Shown here: positions 32,831 to 42,239 of the stretch, piece by piece
Layout of the letters: each line of letters begins with the position of its first letter
Numbering within the stretch: the stretch's first letter is position 1
NCBI GenBank assembly: GCA_029256185.1
Contig: JAQSYI010000056.1
Location: 1 to 45,439, forward strand
Direction of reading: 5' to 3'
Source of the DNA: Paenibacillaceae bacterium
Lineage (GTDB): Bacteria; Bacillota; Bacilli; Paenibacillales; NBRC-103111
DNA: 45,439 bases
Made by a program: the position numbers and the translations under genes
Notes under the pieces: model-generated
What the model was told of the DNA's origin: nothing
Seen by the model: only the letters and a program-made list of their open reading frames with translations
Databases searched by the model: none

Positions 32831-33658
32831 TCACCCCATGTTCAGGCTTTCATCCACATGATACCTGACCTCGGAGGAGTTGCGGATCAGCAGTTCTTCT
32901 GTAAGCTTCTGCCCGGTCTCCCGGTCCAGCGTCAGCCGCCATATTTCATTCTTACGGTGCCAGATCTCTCCGTCCCGCTCAAACCGGTGGTTACGTTCCT
33001 CAATCCGGTAGGTATGGGGAAGAGCAGAGTCACTGCTGATCGCGCCTTCGAGAAACCTGTCGGACAGCCAGAGGTGGAGCCGGAAAGTCTGATTCGTCGG
33101 GTTGTAGAGCCGCAAATCCAGATAATTATAGTAAATCGTTGTGCCGCTGCCGAAAGGAAGAGTCCGCCGATCGTCGGGAAACAAATCATAACTGTGATGA
33201 TGGCGCTCTGCTATCGTCAGGGGAGTATGGAGTCCCAGCCAAAAAATCAAATTGGCCAACTGGCACAAGCCGCCTCCCACCCCCACTTTTACCTCTCCGT
33301 GAGAGATGGTCAGACCATGAATATATCCCTTGCGGGCAGTGGGGTTTCCTACCAGCTTCCAGAGCGAGAAGGTCTCACCCGGCTTAACCAGAACTCCGTC
33401 AATGGTGGAGATGCTGATGCCCAGATTGACCACCTTATTGTCCTGCAGTTGGGGATCGGTCTGGCCCAAGGTGCGCTTAAGCACAGACTTATGCTCCTTA
33501 ATCAGACAAGGAAGGGGCTGGGACTGCCGGAGTGCGGCAAAGCGGATCCCCTGCCGGAAGTCGGTGATATTCCTGTTCCATTGCAGCTGCTTGATCCGCA
33601 GGTCCATGAAGTAAGGCACGCGGCGAAGCAGCCGCTTGAAGGATTGGCTTTGGGACAA
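32831..33658 (-). CDS. VanW family protein
   Basis: A 275-residue protein of the VanW type. Marks are NLGISISTIDGVLVKPGETFSLW-like sequence, GYIHGLTISHGEVKVGVGGG, LCQLANLIFWLGLH, ERHHHSYDLFPDDRRTLPFG and YYNYLDLRLYNPT. VanW occurs in vanB glycopeptide resistance clusters, but chromosomal forms are widespread and their function is unknown. No signal peptide is seen. No vanA/vanH/vanX genes are nearby, so resistance should not be inferred. Confidence 0.92.
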   Translation of the reverse strand: MSQSQSFKRLLRRVPYFMDLRIKQLQWNRNITDFRQGIRFAALRQSQPLPCLIKEHKSVLKRTLGQTDPQLQDNKVVNLGISISTIDGVLVKPGETFSLWKLVGNPTARKGYIHGLTISHGEVKVGVGGGLCQLANLIFWLGLHTPLTIAERHHHSYDLFPDDRRTLPFGSGTTIYYNYLDLRLYNPTNQTFRLHLWLSDRFLEGAISSDSALPHTYRIEERNHRFERDGEIWHRKNEIWRLTLDRETGQKLTEELLIRNSSEVRYHVDESLNMG

Positions 33659-33670
33659 TATTCCCGCCTC

Positions 33671-34348
33671 CTATAAATCGTTCAGCTTCCAATTAACCGG
33701 TTCCATACCCTGACTGTGGAGAAAGGCATTGGTTCGGGAGAACGGCTTGCTGCCGAAGAAGCCCCTGTTGGCGGCAAACGGACTGGGATGCGCCGATTGG
33801 ATAACCAGATGCCGTTTGTTGGTAATAAAGGCCAGCTTCTCCTGGGCATTCTTGCCCCATAATATAAAGACCACCGGCTGCTCACGCTCATTAAGCACGG
33901 CCACGGCCCGGTTGGTGAACTCCTCCCAGCCCATGCCCCTATGAGAATTGGGCGTATCCTTCCTCACCGTCATCACCGCATTAAGCATGAGCACTCCCTG
34001 CTTGGCCCATTGCTCCAGATAGCCGTGATTGGGAATGGGAAAACCCAGATCATCATGAAGCTCCTTGTAAATATTCTGCAGAGAAGGGGGGACGGCAACG
34101 CCCGGCTTCACGGAGAAGCTCAGCCCATGTGCCTGTCCGGGACCATGGTACGGGTCCTGCCCCACAATCACCGCCTTCACCTGGTTGTAGTCGGTCAGAT
34201 GAAAGGCGGAATAAATGTCGTACATATCCGGGTAAACAATTCCCTTCCTGTACTCGTCGGCCAAAAAACTGCGAAGGCTCTTGTAATAGGGCTTGCCGAA
34301 TTCCGGCTCCAGCACCTGATTCCAACCGTTATGTAAAATTGCCACCAT
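33671..34348 (-). CDS. ung: Uracil-DNA glycosylase, family 1
   Basis: Removes uracil from DNA as the first step of base excision repair. The 225-residue length is usual. The catalytic water-activating Asp65 lies in GQDPYHGPGQAHGLSFSV, and the second site motif HPSPFAANRGFFG is near residue 190. The start MVAILHNGWNQVL is in good agreement with Bacillus Ung. It lies 12 nt upstream of the VanW gene on the same strand. Confidence 0.96.
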   Translation of the reverse strand: MVAILHNGWNQVLEPEFGKPYYKSLRSFLADEYRKGIVYPDMYDIYSAFHLTDYNQVKAVIVGQDPYHGPGQAHGLSFSVKPGVAVPPSLQNIYKELHDDLGFPIPNHGYLEQWAKQGVLMLNAVMTVRKDTPNSHRGMGWEEFTNRAVAVLNEREQPVVFILWGKNAQEKLAFITNKRHLVIQSAHPSPFAANRGFFGSKPFSRTNAFLHSQGMEPVNWKLNDL

Positions 34349-34424
34349 GCCGCACTCCTTTTATTTCTATGCATGCTCTTCTATTATCTTACATGAAATA
34401 GAAGGAATCGGCATCAAGTAGTTT

Positions 34425-36119
34425 TTAGAGAGCGGCATCGTCCACACGTTCCAGCCATGCTTCAATCTTGCCGGTTACCGCATCCACACAGCCATCCCGG
34501 AAGGGAGAGACCAGCCCTGCCAGCTCCACCAGCTCCGTAAACGGCTTGCTCCCCCCTGCCCTGCACAGCCTGAGGTAATCCTCCCAGGCAGCTTCGGCGC
34601 CGTCCTGCGCCTTCACCCAGAACTGGAATGCGCACAACTGGGCAAGCGTGTAATCAATATAATAGAACGGGCTTTTGTAGATATGCCGCTGCTGCTGCCA
34701 GAAGCCACCGACTTCCAGGTAGGCATTCTCCGCATAATCCAGATGGGGCAAATACTTGCGCTCTATGTCCCGCCATACCTGCTTGCGTTGTGCGCCAGTC
34801 AGCTCCGGATTGGCGTACATGGCATGCTGGAATTCATCCACAGCCACGCCATAGGGGATAAACAATAAGGAACCGCTCAGATGGCTGAACATGTACTTCT
34901 CCGTATCAGCTTCGAAGAACAGCTCCATCCAGGGCCATGCCAGAAATTCCATGCTCATGGAATGAATCTCGCATGCCTCCAGCGTAGGAAAATGATATTC
35001 CGGCGGCAGATAGCTCCTGCTCATATAATATTGAAACGCATGCCCCGCCTCATGGGTGAGCACATCGATATCCCCTGCCGTACCGTTGAAGTTGGCAAAG
35101 ATAAACGGGGCCTGATGCACAGGAAAATGAGTACAATAACCCCCGCCCGCCTTGCCGGTTTTGCTCTCCAAATCCATCAGTCCGTTATCTTGCATAAAAG
35201 AGAAAAATTCGCCGGTTTCCGGGGAAAGCTCATTGTACATCCGCTGCCCCCGTTCAAGAATCCATTGCACATCGCCCTTGGGCTTGGCATTGCCGGAGGC
35301 GTAGCTGAATTTGTCGTCGTAATACGTCAAGGCAGGCACATCAAGCCGCCGCCGCTGCCGTTCCTTCAACCGCTGTGCCGCAGGCACGATCCGCTCCTCC
35401 ACCTGCTTGCGGAACACCGCCACCTCTTCCGGTCCGTAGTCCGTGCGGTTCAATCTGGCATAAGCCAGCTCCGTGAAGGACGGGAATCCCAGCTTCAAGG
35501 CAATCTCCGTGCGGATTTTGACCAATTGATCGTACAGCTCATCGAGCTGCTCTCCATTTTCCGCGAAAAACCGGTAGGATGCATCGCTTGCTTCTTTTCT
35601 GGTTGCCCGGTCTGTTGAAAGGCGGTAGGGAGTCATCTGGGATAAGGTAAACTCTGAACCGCGGAAGGAAATTTTCGCCGATGCCAGGAGCTTCACATAT
35701 TCGCTGACCAGCTTGTTCTCCGTCTGCAGATCCTCCAGCACTTCCGGCTTGAAGGTGGACAAGGTAAGCTCGGCCAGGCGGAAGAGCTGGGGGCCCCACT
35801 GCTCCTCCAGCTCCCCGCGGAACCGGGAATGGAGCAAGGCCCGGTAATAATCGGTCACAAGCCCCTGGTATACCGGCTCCGCCTCATCAAAAAACTCGTT
35901 TTCCCGTTCATAAAAGGCATCTCCGGTATCAACGGTATGGCGCACATAAACCAAATCTCTCATGGACTCAAACTGCCAGCGGTAACGGTTAAGCTCCTCC
36001 AGCGCTTGGGATTGCTCAGCGAAGCTGGCCGCCTGCCCGAACTGGCCGATAAGCCCGGCAAAACGGCTTTTTACCTGCTCCATATCCGGTCTTGCATAAG
36101 GATACTGGGAAAAGTTCAT
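34425..36119 (-). CDS. M3 family oligoendopeptidase
   Basis: A 564-residue cytosolic zinc peptidase (M3B, PepF/PZ-peptidase-like). The zinc site is HEAGHAF with His356, Glu357 and His360; the third ligand Glu is in HFPTLEACEIHSMSMEF. The fold is largely helical throughout. It cuts short peptides, including collagen-like ones in relatives. It starts MNFSQYPYARPD. It lies 34 nt after the methyltransferase gene on the same strand, but the products have no evident link. Confidence 0.93.
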   Translation of the reverse strand: MNFSQYPYARPDMEQVKSRFAGLIGQFGQAASFAEQSQALEELNRYRWQFESMRDLVYVRHTVDTGDAFYERENEFFDEAEPVYQGLVTDYYRALLHSRFRGELEEQWGPQLFRLAELTLSTFKPEVLEDLQTENKLVSEYVKLLASAKISFRGSEFTLSQMTPYRLSTDRATRKEASDASYRFFAENGEQLDELYDQLVKIRTEIALKLGFPSFTELAYARLNRTDYGPEEVAVFRKQVEERIVPAAQRLKERQRRRLDVPALTYYDDKFSYASGNAKPKGDVQWILERGQRMYNELSPETGEFFSFMQDNGLMDLESKTGKAGGGYCTHFPVHQAPFIFANFNGTAGDIDVLTHEAGHAFQYYMSRSYLPPEYHFPTLEACEIHSMSMEFLAWPWMELFFEADTEKYMFSHLSGSLLFIPYGVAVDEFQHAMYANPELTGAQRKQVWRDIERKYLPHLDYAENAYLEVGGFWQQQRHIYKSPFYYIDYTLAQLCAFQFWVKAQDGAEAAWEDYLRLCRAGGSKPFTELVELAGLVSPFRDGCVDAVTGKIEAWLERVDDAAL

Positions 36120-36153
36120 CCGGTATCACTCCTTGTTTAAGTTGGGATGATTT

Positions 36154-39100
36154 CTATAAACCCGACAACAACGGCCCGTAACGGGAATAAAGGCTGCGAG
36201 CGCAGGGTGCTTCATCCTCTGCCGGTCCCTTCGTCGCTTTCTTCTCTGTTGCGCCGGCAGCCGCCTCTCCCGGCATCACCGCCGACTCACGAGCCTCCTC
36301 CCGCTCTTCCGCCAGCCTCCGCCGCAGACCGTCTGCAAAGCTCCGCAGCTCTTCCGCAGCCTCAGAGAGATTTTCTCCGGCCTCCTGCTGCTCTGCGAGC
36401 CGCTCTGCCAGTCTGGCAGCTTCTGCCGCCAATTCCCCGGAAATCATGCGCACAGGCGCATATGCGATGAGAGCGCCCCTGGGACCCGAACAGATTCTCA
36501 GGTAAAGGGGCCTCCCGCCGAAGCTGCTCTTATGCTCCGTGTACCACTCGTCACGGAAGAACCGGATCATCCGGTCCCGGTACTCCTCTTTCTTCCGGCA
36601 GCCCAATGCTGCTGCAATAAACTGCAGATTCTGCTGAAGCTGCTCCTCTCCCCACAACCGCCTCAACCAGTTCTCCAGCCGGTGAACCAGCATCTCCGGC
36701 GTAACAACCGCCGGCTCCCGGGCGTATGGACGTTCCCCGTCCACAGGGTAAACGTTCAGCGCACAGCCCGCGGCATAAGACAAGAAGGAGGTCATCTCTT
36801 CCTTAAGCGTCCGGGAGGATAACACAGGCTCTTGCTCCGGTTGGCCCTCTCCGTGCACCGGCTCCAGCCCGTAATGGGCGTAGACCCGCCTGTCGATCTC
36901 CTGCTCAAGCGCCAGCTGAGCACTTTCCCGCTGCTGCCGGTCATGCATGTACCGTTCAAATCCTTCGCGCAACATACTCTGACTTCCCGCCGCCGCAGCC
37001 ACCGGATGCCCCAGGTAATTCCAGGACCACTCTGTTTCGTCCCAAGCCGCCCGGGCCAGCTCCACACAGGCTGCGCCCAGACGGATAAGCTCCTTGTCAT
37101 CCGTCAGCGCAGGGTCCAGGGGAAGTCTGGCTACATCTCCCGGCTGGACATTCAGCGTGGGGTTCATCTGCCGCAGCAATTCAACAGCGACTCCCGAATT
37201 CAGATACGCCAGAAGCCCGCAGTGATTGGTGCGCTTCCGGTCCAGCGGGAACAGGCAGGAGCCGCCGTTGTCGAACAGGAAGCCCGGCTCCAGCAGCCGG
37301 AAGCCGGGACTGCCGGTGGATACCGTGGACCAGGTGATTCCCGGACGTCCGTAATAGGCTGCGTTCCTCAGATTGGAGCGGGGATCTCTGCGGATGGCTG
37401 CGCCATTGTCCGACCAGCGGACCACATAATAGTGATTGCCGTACCATTTGCGCTGGCCCCCGCCCTTTGCATAGGGAAACCAGCGGGCTGCTTCCGGACG
37501 CTCTGCCCGGAAGCTCAGACTTTCCTCCGGCACCTCGTGCCAGAAGCGGACATAGCGCTCGTTGCAGCCTGTGTCCATTCCTTTCTTAACGGCGTACAAG
37601 CTGCTTAAGGGCGGCAGTTCACGAAACAGACGCCTCCAAGAGGCCGGAAGCCCGTAAGCGAAACGCTTGCCGGGTAAAGCGGCGAATTCGGACTGCCTGA
37701 CCAAGAACAGCCTGTCCCGGGGCCGGTTCGCATAGACCGCTTCCTTGGCGGCGGGGGAGCCTTCCTGCGTAAGCATCCAGTATGCCCCTGTCTCCCCGCA
37801 GCCGGGCGAATGGCGCATAACGAAGCAGACGCTCTGCACCACCTCCCCGCCAATATCCTCGAAGCTCCTCGTACCCAGATGCAGCAGACTGACAACCGCC
37901 GCCTCCTGCAAGATATGGGCGCGAAGCTCTTCGTAACCGGAGAGAAACATCCAGGACTGTTGGTTGATCGCCGCATGGTAGCCTCCGGGGCGGAGCAGCT
38001 CCAGCCCACGCTCCAGGAAAGCGGCAAATAGGTCATTGCGGCCCCGGGGATATTCCCGGTCCAGGAACGCCGCCAATCTGTCGCTCATATTCCGCCTTCC
38101 CAGGTAGGGAGGATTGGTGATCACAACATGATAACGCTTCAGCAGCAGTGAAGCCGCTTCGGTATCCATACTCATCTCCGGCTGACCGGCAATCTCTCCA
38201 GAAGCCTCATGCTCCATTGGCGTTCCGCCGAGGGGCAGGTCGAATGTCAGCTGCTCCACATCGCAGTCCAAACGGCTATCTGCCCTGTGTCCAGCTGCAG
38301 CTGCAGCCTCCCTGTCCATACGGAGGAGACTGCCGAACTCATCAGGGGCATCTCCCGCGAAAGCGGCAATCCCCAGTCTGATGGGCTCCCGGACAATGGC
38401 AGGATCAATCTGCGCCGCTTTAAGCAGGAGCACAAACCTGCATATCCGCACGGCCAGCGGATCAATGTCCAGCCCATGGAGGTTGGCCCGCAGAATCTGC
38501 CGTGCTGCCTGGCCGCCCTCCACTCCGGCCTCAGCGTATACTCCGAGCAGCACATCGAAGGCAGCCGTTAACAGATGCCCGCAGCCGCAGGCCGGATCAA
38601 GCACCGCCCAGGAGGCGATATCCGGCATATCCGTCCTCTGTCCGGACAGGCAAGAGTCCGCCCCCGCCGGGTCAGCGGCTTCCTTCCTCTGTTCCTCCCG
38701 CGGACTATTGCCTGCTGCTTCGTTATCGAAGTAACGCCAGCTCTGCGCGAGAGCTGAATCCGGCCTACTGTCGGCCCATAGCCTGCCTATGGTGTTCTCC
38801 GCCATATAGCGGGCGATCCACTCAGGGGTGAACAACTGGGTAACAGCCGGGATATCCTCCGGCCCGGCCTTCTTGCCCCGCTTGAATCCGGCAAAGAGCG
38901 AGTCCTTGCGCTCTTCCAATATGTATTGATACAGCCAGCCGGGAAGCTCCGGATACCGCCTCCACTCCTCCTCCGGAATGCTTGCCAGCACCTCTGTCGC
39001 TTGAGACAGAAGAGCAGCAGAGCATCCCGGCAGCTCCTCCGGCGAAGGCTGGAGATCAGCCTGAAGCACCCAGGAGGAGACAGGAACCCCATAAGCCCGT

Positions 39101-39222
39101 GCGGCAACCTCCATCGCCGCATGAACAAACAGCAAAACCGTCTCCCTGGCGCCTAAGGCAGCTTGTCTTGCTGCAAGCTGCCGGAATTGCTGGGCCGTAT
39201 GCTTGTACAACTGGCGGTTCAA
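36154..39222 (-). CDS. PglX-like adenine-specific DNA methyltransferase (orphan)
   Basis: A 1,022-residue N6-adenine DNA methyltransferase. The PglX-like entry AVTQLFTPEWIARYMAENTI is at 127-146, SAM motif I is DPACGCGHL at 209-217, and catalytic motif IV is NPPY at 370-373. The later part (about 550-750) contains NVQPGDVARLPL-like target recognition sequence, and the C-terminus (950-1022) is a charged coiled-coil-like tail. I see no PD-ExK nuclease motif. PglX marks self DNA in BREX defence, yet no brxA, brxB, brxC, pglZ or brxL gene is in the window. The TTG start at 39222 overlaps the stop of the sirtuin gene by 4 nt (TTGA), which indicates coupled translation. Low-complexity inserts near 165-200 are unusual. 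Confidence 0.85.
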   Translation of the reverse strand: MNRQLYKHTAQQFRQLAARQAALGARETVLLFVHAAMEVAARAYGVPVSSWVLQADLQPSPEELPGCSAALLSQATEVLASIPEEEWRRYPELPGWLYQYILEERKDSLFAGFKRGKKAGPEDIPAVTQLFTPEWIARYMAENTIGRLWADSRPDSALAQSWRYFDNEAAGNSPREEQRKEAADPAGADSCLSGQRTDMPDIASWAVLDPACGCGHLLTAAFDVLLGVYAEAGVEGGQAARQILRANLHGLDIDPLAVRICRFVLLLKAAQIDPAIVREPIRLGIAAFAGDAPDEFGSLLRMDREAAAAAGHRADSRLDCDVEQLTFDLPLGGTPMEHEASGEIAGQPEMSMDTEAASLLLKRYHVVITNPPYLGRRNMSDRLAAFLDREYPRGRNDLFAAFLERGLELLRPGGYHAAINQQSWMFLSGYEELRAHILQEAAVVSLLHLGTRSFEDIGGEVVQSVCFVMRHSPGCGETGAYWMLTQEGSPAAKEAVYANRPRDRLFLVRQSEFAALPGKRFAYGLPASWRRLFRELPPLSSLYAVKKGMDTGCNERYVRFWHEVPEESLSFRAERPEAARWFPYAKGGGQRKWYGNHYYVVRWSDNGAAIRRDPRSNLRNAAYYGRPGITWSTVSTGSPGFRLLEPGFLFDNGGSCLFPLDRKRTNHCGLLAYLNSGVAVELLRQMNPTLNVQPGDVARLPLDPALTDDKELIRLGAACVELARAAWDETEWSWNYLGHPVAAAAGSQSMLREGFERYMHDRQQRESAQLALEQEIDRRVYAHYGLEPVHGEGQPEQEPVLSSRTLKEEMTSFLSYAAGCALNVYPVDGERPYAREPAVVTPEMLVHRLENWLRRLWGEEQLQQNLQFIAAALGCRKKEEYRDRMIRFFRDEWYTEHKSSFGGRPLYLRICSGPRGALIAYAPVRMISGELAAEAARLAERLAEQQEAGENLSEAAEELRSFADGLRRRLAEEREEARESAVMPGEAAAGATEKKATKGPAEDEAPCARSLYSRYGPLLSGL

Positions 39223-39977
39223 AACTGTTGTTCCCCGAATACGGCGTCACCCAAGACCTTGCCTATAGACTCCCGAATGACCAGATTGGCATACCGGTCA
39301 TAGGCAGTCTCCGTCTTGTTGATCAGCACCAGCTTGTCCCCGCGGAAGTAACGCACCAGCCCCGCAGCGGGATTCACCGTCAGCGAGGTGCCACCTACAA
39401 TCAGCATATCTGCATGGCTGATCGCTTCCATCGCTCCTTGCAGCACCTCCGGATCAAGAGACTCCTCGTACAGCACCACCTCCGGCTTGATGGTTCCGCC
39501 GCAGCTTCTGCATATCGGCACGATGCTCTCCGATTCGATGATCTCATACAACACATATTGCGCCCCGCATTTGACGCATCTGTTGCGGTATACGGAGCCG
39601 TGCAGCTCCAGCACCTTGTTGCTGCCGGCCATTTGATGAAGACCGTCTATATTTTGCGTAATAACGGCTTTCAGCTTGCCGGCTTTCTCCAGCGCGGCCA
39701 GAGCCTCATGGGCCCGGTTGGGCACGGCATCGGGATAGAGCATTTTGGATTTGTAGAATTCGTAGAAGTCCTCGGGATGGGCAAAGAAGAAGCTTCTGGA
39801 CAGCATAACCTCCGGCGGATAGGCCATATTGCTTTTCGTCTGGTAGAGTCCTGTTTCCGAGCGGAAATCCGGAATCCGGCTTTCTGTCGAAATGCCCGCT
39901 CCTCCAAAAAACACAATCCGCTCGCTCTCTTGTATCCACTGCGCAAGCGCATCAGCATGGTTCGTACCGTAACTCAT
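39219..39977 (-). CDS. Sir2-family NAD-dependent protein deacylase
   Basis: A 252-residue sirtuin. The NAD site is FFGGAGISTESRIPDFR and TQNIDGLHQMAG; the catalytic His is in VLELHGSVY; the zinc ligands are CVKCGAQ and CRSCGG; and PEVVLYEESLD and VGGTSLTVNPA complete the fold. It would remove acyl groups from protein lysines. The small domain and zinc site are canonical, unlike the divergent SIR2 NADases of phage defence. It is translationally coupled to the PglX-like methyltransferase. A TATAAT at 40073-40078 on the minus strand lies about 95 nt upstream and is its likely -10 box. Confidence 0.94.
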   Translation of the reverse strand: MSYGTNHADALAQWIQESERIVFFGGAGISTESRIPDFRSETGLYQTKSNMAYPPEVMLSRSFFFAHPEDFYEFYKSKMLYPDAVPNRAHEALAALEKAGKLKAVITQNIDGLHQMAGSNKVLELHGSVYRNRCVKCGAQYVLYEIIESESIVPICRSCGGTIKPEVVLYEESLDPEVLQGAMEAISHADMLIVGGTSLTVNPAAGLVRYFRGDKLVLINKTETAYDRYANLVIRESIGKVLGDAVFGEQQF

Positions 39978-40086
39978 ATTACCCCTCTTTCATCCCCGAA
40001 AAGCGGCACAATGCCCGAGTGTGAGGCTTCATTCTCTTCGGGGAGCAGATGTAATCAACAACCGACCAACCTATTATAGCATAGAA

Positions 40087-40137
40087 CAAGCCGCCGATTG
40101 CCGGATGCGACTCCGTAATCTGGCGGCTTGAATTTTT
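40087..40137. terminator. Hairpin after bmrD, terminator-like
   Basis: CAAGCCGCC (40087-40095) pairs with GGCGGCTTG (40122-40130), extended by GATT/AATC. The plus strand is followed by AATTTTT; the minus strand, on which bmrD ends 12 nt upstream, is followed by a weaker TTCTAT. It likely separates bmrD from the sirtuin promoter. Confidence 0.6.
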
Positions 40138-40148
40138 CGTCCAGGAGG

Positions 40149-42239
40149 TCAAGAAATCCCTGCGGCGGCGGCAGAGCCAAGCTGAAGCTGGTACATGCCG
40201 TAATACTTGCCTCCCGCCTCCATCAGCTGCTCATGCGTGCCTCGCTCCACAATCCGTCCATGGTCCAGCACCAGAATTTGATCGGCCTGGCGGATTGTGG
40301 ACAGCCGGTGGGCGATCACAAAGGTGGTGCGCCCCTTCTTCAATACGTCGAGGGCCTGCTGAATCAGACTCTCTGTCTCCGTATCGATGCTGGCGGTAGC
40401 CTCATCGAGTATCAGTATAGCGGGATCAAACGCCAGCGCCCGGGCGAAAGAAATCAACTGGCGCTGGCCCGAGGACAGGGTGCTGCCCTTCTCAATTACC
40501 GGCGCGTCAATTCCGCCGGGCAGCTTCAGGAACATCTCATACGCCCCGACAGCTCTCAATGCCTGTTCCACCCGTTCCCGGGAAATGGCAGGGTCGTTCA
40601 GACTGACGTTAGTGGCGATTGTGCCGGTGAACAGGAACGGGTCCTGCAGCACAATTCCCATGTGCGCGCGCAGATGCTGCCGGGGAATGGAGCGGATATC
40701 CTGCCCGTCGATGGTGATTCTCCCCTCCTCCACATCATAGAAGCGGAACAGCAGATTCATAATGGAGCTTTTGCCCGAGCCGGTATGCCCCACAAGCGCA
40801 ACAGTCTCTCCCTGGCAAGCCTGAAAGCTGATATCCCTCAGCACCCATTCGCGTTCCTGGTAAGCAAAGAATACATGCTCGAAAGCAACCGAGCCCTTGT
40901 ACCGGGGAATGGTTCCCTCCGCCACATCATCGCCTTTCTCGTCCAGCACCTGGAATACCCGCTCCGCCGAGATCCGCGCCGTCTCCAGGTTGGTCAATTG
41001 GTTGACGATGCCGACAATAGGCTGAAACATCCGGTTCATATAATCCACGAAGGCATAAAGCACGCCGACGGAGACGAATGTGCCCAAGGTTCCGCCCCAG
41101 AACAGCCAGATCACCAGCAGGAAAATGGTATTGCGCAAGAAATTGACCAGATTGTGCGATGTAATGGAGTTAAGGTTCAGCATCTTGGTCTGATACTCGT
41201 ACAATTCCCGGTTATGGGCTTCAAATTCCTGCTCCGTCTTCTTCTCCCGGCGGAACGCCTGAATGATGGGCATACCGGATATCGCTTCATTGATCATCCC
41301 GTTAATATCGGACACTTTGGAACGGATCACCTTGTTGTAACGGCCTGCTATACGCCGGTAGACGGCAATCCAAACGATGAGAATAGGCACCATAGGCAGC
41401 GCAAACAGAACCAGCCGCTTATCCAGAATAAACAGCGCTCCCAGCACGGCGGCAATGTACACGATCCCGGTAAAAAAATTGGCCAGCACAGCCACGAACA
41501 GCTCCCGGACCGCTTCTGTATCATTGGTGATCCGGGAGACCACCTTGCCTGCAGGCAAATTATCGAAATAGCCAATCGGCAGACGCTGCAGACGGGAAAA
41601 CACATCCTCGCGCATTTTCTGCACAATCCGGTTTGCTGCCGTCTGCAGAAACAAACGCTGGCCGTAAGTAAACGCTGCGCCGATGACAAGCAAGCCGAAA
41701 TAAGAGCCGGTCATCATCAGCAAGCCGGGGAATTCCGGTTTATAGAATGGATAGAGCTCCTCTCGGGATAACGCCTTCGCCGGATAGGAAGCACGTCCCC
41801 ACTCCTCGGAAATGGTCACTGCCCCGTCCGCCGCCTCCTTCTTTCCATCCGTTCTGTCCACCGGTTCGCCAATCCAGTAATAAGTGCGTCCGATCTGCAG
41901 AATTCTCACCTGCCGGCCCTTTTCCTCTCCCGCCTGGAAACGGCCTTCCCGCTTGTAATAATTCCCTTCATATTCCGCTGAATATGGCATCTTCTCCGCA
42001 ACCTGGTACCACGGCTTCTCAATGCCGAGAATCCGGTTGTCAATGACACTTTTGGCCACGAATGGCCCGATCATCTCCGCACATACGGCCAGCGCCAGAA
42101 AGATAAGCGCCATGATAATATGCTTCTTATAGGAGAGGGCATACCGGAGCAGCCGTCTGCCTGTCGTTTCCACAACAATCACCGCCTTCGCATCTTGCAG
42201 CACATGCCTGCTTGTGCTAATTCTCTTGCCCGATTGCAT
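40149..42239 (-). CDS. bmrD: Heterodimeric multidrug ABC exporter subunit BmrD (YheH-like)
   Basis: A 696-residue exporter half with six membrane helices and an ATPase domain. Bacillus BmrD is closely matched, including the extracellular insert after the first helix (VIDNRILGIEKPWYQVAEK), LPAGKVVSRITNDTEAVREL and NLVNFLRNT. The ATPase has Walker A GHTGSGKSS, signature LSSGQRQL and Walker B ILILDEATASID with the catalytic Glu, so this partner holds the active site. It pairs with BmrC in drug efflux. The gene overlaps bmrC by 23 nt. The exact start is uncertain because the first ATG lies very close to GGAGG. Confidence 0.92.
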   Translation of the reverse strand: MQSGKRISTSRHVLQDAKAVIVVETTGRRLLRYALSYKKHIIMALIFLALAVCAEMIGPFVAKSVIDNRILGIEKPWYQVAEKMPYSAEYEGNYYKREGRFQAGEEKGRQVRILQIGRTYYWIGEPVDRTDGKKEAADGAVTISEEWGRASYPAKALSREELYPFYKPEFPGLLMMTGSYFGLLVIGAAFTYGQRLFLQTAANRIVQKMREDVFSRLQRLPIGYFDNLPAGKVVSRITNDTEAVRELFVAVLANFFTGIVYIAAVLGALFILDKRLVLFALPMVPILIVWIAVYRRIAGRYNKVIRSKVSDINGMINEAISGMPIIQAFRREKKTEQEFEAHNRELYEYQTKMLNLNSITSHNLVNFLRNTIFLLVIWLFWGGTLGTFVSVGVLYAFVDYMNRMFQPIVGIVNQLTNLETARISAERVFQVLDEKGDDVAEGTIPRYKGSVAFEHVFFAYQEREWVLRDISFQACQGETVALVGHTGSGKSSIMNLLFRFYDVEEGRITIDGQDIRSIPRQHLRAHMGIVLQDPFLFTGTIATNVSLNDPAISRERVEQALRAVGAYEMFLKLPGGIDAPVIEKGSTLSSGQRQLISFARALAFDPAILILDEATASIDTETESLIQQALDVLKKGRTTFVIAHRLSTIRQADQILVLDHGRIVERGTHEQLMEAGGKYYGMYQLQLGSAAAAGIS

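Noticed and set aside
32831..33658. Glycopeptide resistance locus because of vanW
   Set aside because: No ligase, dehydrogenase, dipeptidase or two-component genes accompany it; chromosomal VanW proteins are common in Bacilli.
39219..39977. SIR2 phage-defence NADase
   Set aside because: The protein is a short canonical deacylase with a full zinc site, without the extra domains of defence SIR2 proteins. The link to the methylase is kept as a finding, not as a defence call.
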